From: Roseateles_E cavernae
GTDB lineage: Bacteria > Pseudomonadota > Gammaproteobacteria > Burkholderiales > Burkholderiaceae_C
Reading direction: 5' to 3'
Length of the DNA stretch: 64,000 bases
Assembly (NCBI RefSeq): GCF_040187885.1
Contig: NZ_JBDPLH010000006.1
Location: forward strand, 186,001-250,000
Both the position numbers and the translations under genes were made by a program. Positions 63,280-64,000 of the stretch are shown piece by piece (the first letter of the stretch is position 1; each line of letters begins with the position of its first letter). The notes beneath the pieces are model-generated. The model made no database searches. It was given only the letters and a program-made list of their open reading frames with translations, and was not told the DNA's origin.

Positions 63280-64000
63280 ATGGGCAGTCTGCGCAGACCC
63301 TTCTCCAACACCGCGACCGATCCCGTCATCGACAGCCGCGCCTCGATGCGCTGCGACGTGCTGGTGATTGGCGCGGGCTGCGCCGGCACGCAGGCCGCCC
63401 GTGCGGCTGCGGCCGGTGGCGCCCGCGTGCTGTTGGTCGACCGCCTCGACGCCGCCGAGCTCGACAAGAACAAGCAGCAGGCACCGGCCCAGGCTCTTGC
63501 GATGCAAGGGCGCGGCCGGCTCCTGCGTCGCCTGGCCGAACACACGGCGCTGGAGCTGCTGCTGGACCGCGAAGGCGCCGTGCGCGGCGCGGCCGGAGTC
63601 GGCGGCACGGCCGAGACACCCTGGCGCATCGAGGCGGCCGCCGTGATCATCGCCAGCAGCGAGGCCTTGCTGATGGCGGCCGAGGCGGGCGCGCAACTCA
63701 GCGGCATGGAGCATGGTGGCGGCTTGCGCGCGGGTGTCGAAGGTGCCAGCACTGTCGACGGGCTCTACGCTGCGGGTGGCGCGGCCTGGCAGCCGATGCC
63801 CGCAGGCATCGGCCTGCCCCAGGGCACGGTGGCCCATGCCTTGCTGTCGGGTCAGCAGGCCGGCGCCGGCGCGGCAGCAGCGGCCACCCGGGCGCAGCAG
63901 TCGCGGGCGACAAGGGCGCTGTGCTGCGCCGGCCTGGTCGGGCTGCGAGGCAGCGGGCATCGACCCGCCAACCCACTGGCGATTCATGCGGCGCTGCAAG
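63280..64000 (+). CDS. Compact FAD-dependent oxidoreductase, partial (fumarate-reductase-like without capping domain)
   Basis: An open frame from ATG 63280 to the right edge (240 codons). The FAD-binding Rossmann motif is DVLVIGAGCAGTQAARAAAA (GxGxxG at residues 31-36), followed by GARVLLVDR. At residues 158-167 comes STVDGLYAAGG, the second FAD motif of the fumarate reductase/L-aspartate oxidase family, then an Ala/Gly-rich helix. In normal members these motifs are about 300 residues apart; here about 125. The substrate-binding capping domain seems to be absent, so it is either a stripped family variant or a deleted gene. The C-terminus is outside the window. Confidence 0.7.
   Translation, partial: MGSLRRPFSNTATDPVIDSRASMRCDVLVIGAGCAGTQAARAAAAGGARVLLVDRLDAAELDKNKQQAPAQALAMQGRGRLLRRLAEHTALELLLDREGAVRGAAGVGGTAETPWRIEAAAVIIASSEALLMAAEAGAQLSGMEHGGGLRAGVEGASTVDGLYAAGGAAWQPMPAGIGLPQGTVAHALLSGQQAGAGAAAAATRAQQSRATRALCCAGLVGLRGSGHRPANPLAIHAALQ

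Overview
The window is a high-GC chromosomal segment. It carries the betaproteobacterial ribosome-maturation order rimP-nusA-infB-rbfA-truB-typA, a PEP-CTERM secreted protein, an FMN riboswitch upstream of ribB, and many transport genes. Gene order and protein character point to Burkholderiales, most likely the Roseateles/Pelomonas/Rubrivivax group. That placement is inferred from gene content; no search was run.

Layout. Bases 1-10.3 kb (minus strand) hold housekeeping and metabolic genes: an RhlE-like helicase start, ogt, dusA, a secreted M14 carboxypeptidase, a small lipoprotein, an MFS exporter, gamma-glutamyltransferase, a 3-hydroxyisobutyryl-CoA hydrolase type protein and an EamA transporter. 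Bases 10.4-18.97 kb hold typA-truB-rbfA-infB-nusA-rimP, transcribed leftwards from a good sigma70 promoter. The leader contains a terminator-like hairpin, and a second perfect hairpin sits between infB and rbfA. Bases 19-24.7 kb hold fabI, a large Orn/Lys/Arg decarboxylase, nfeD-qmcA, and ribB under an FMN riboswitch.

A tRNA-Ser(GGA) at 24.8 kb is followed by a visibly less GC-rich patch. It contains a coupled pair (a STAS-GHKL ATPase fusion plus a small STAS-like protein) and a decayed RNase HI fragment, which looks like the remains of an island. Next come a PAS-GGDEF diguanylate cyclase and a four-gene sensory operon: a membrane-anchored substrate-binding protein, a histidine kinase, a single-domain response regulator and a hybrid kinase. 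Bases 32.9-38.0 kb are a patchwork: a catalase-like gene fragment, a small unknown ORF, a Tat-exported phosphoesterase with a LamG-like domain, a PEP-CTERM protein, and an intact catalase-related peroxidase homologous to the fragment.

Bases 38.4-57.7 kb are a 19-kb run on the minus strand that looks like an organosulfur or S-modified-cysteine scavenging locus. It contains a peptide ABC transporter, a polar-amino-acid ABC transporter with two binding proteins, a sulfonate/taurine-type ABC transporter, three luciferase-like monooxygenases, an M20 deacylase, a GNAT acetyltransferase and an M14 peptidase. The toolkit matches the Bacillus subtilis ytmI operon, which degrades S-(2-succino)cysteine through N-acetylation, monooxygenation and deacetylation.

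Bases 57.8-62.9 kb hold a dlt-like acyl-transfer cassette in a Gram-negative setting: an SGNH/DltD-like protein, a 44-residue DltX-like microprotein ending FRYQGF, an MBOAT acyltransferase, an adenylating ligase, a carrier protein and an alpha/beta hydrolase. This is my leading candidate for an under-described system. The window ends inside a plus-strand flavoprotein that appears to lack the usual middle (capping) domain.
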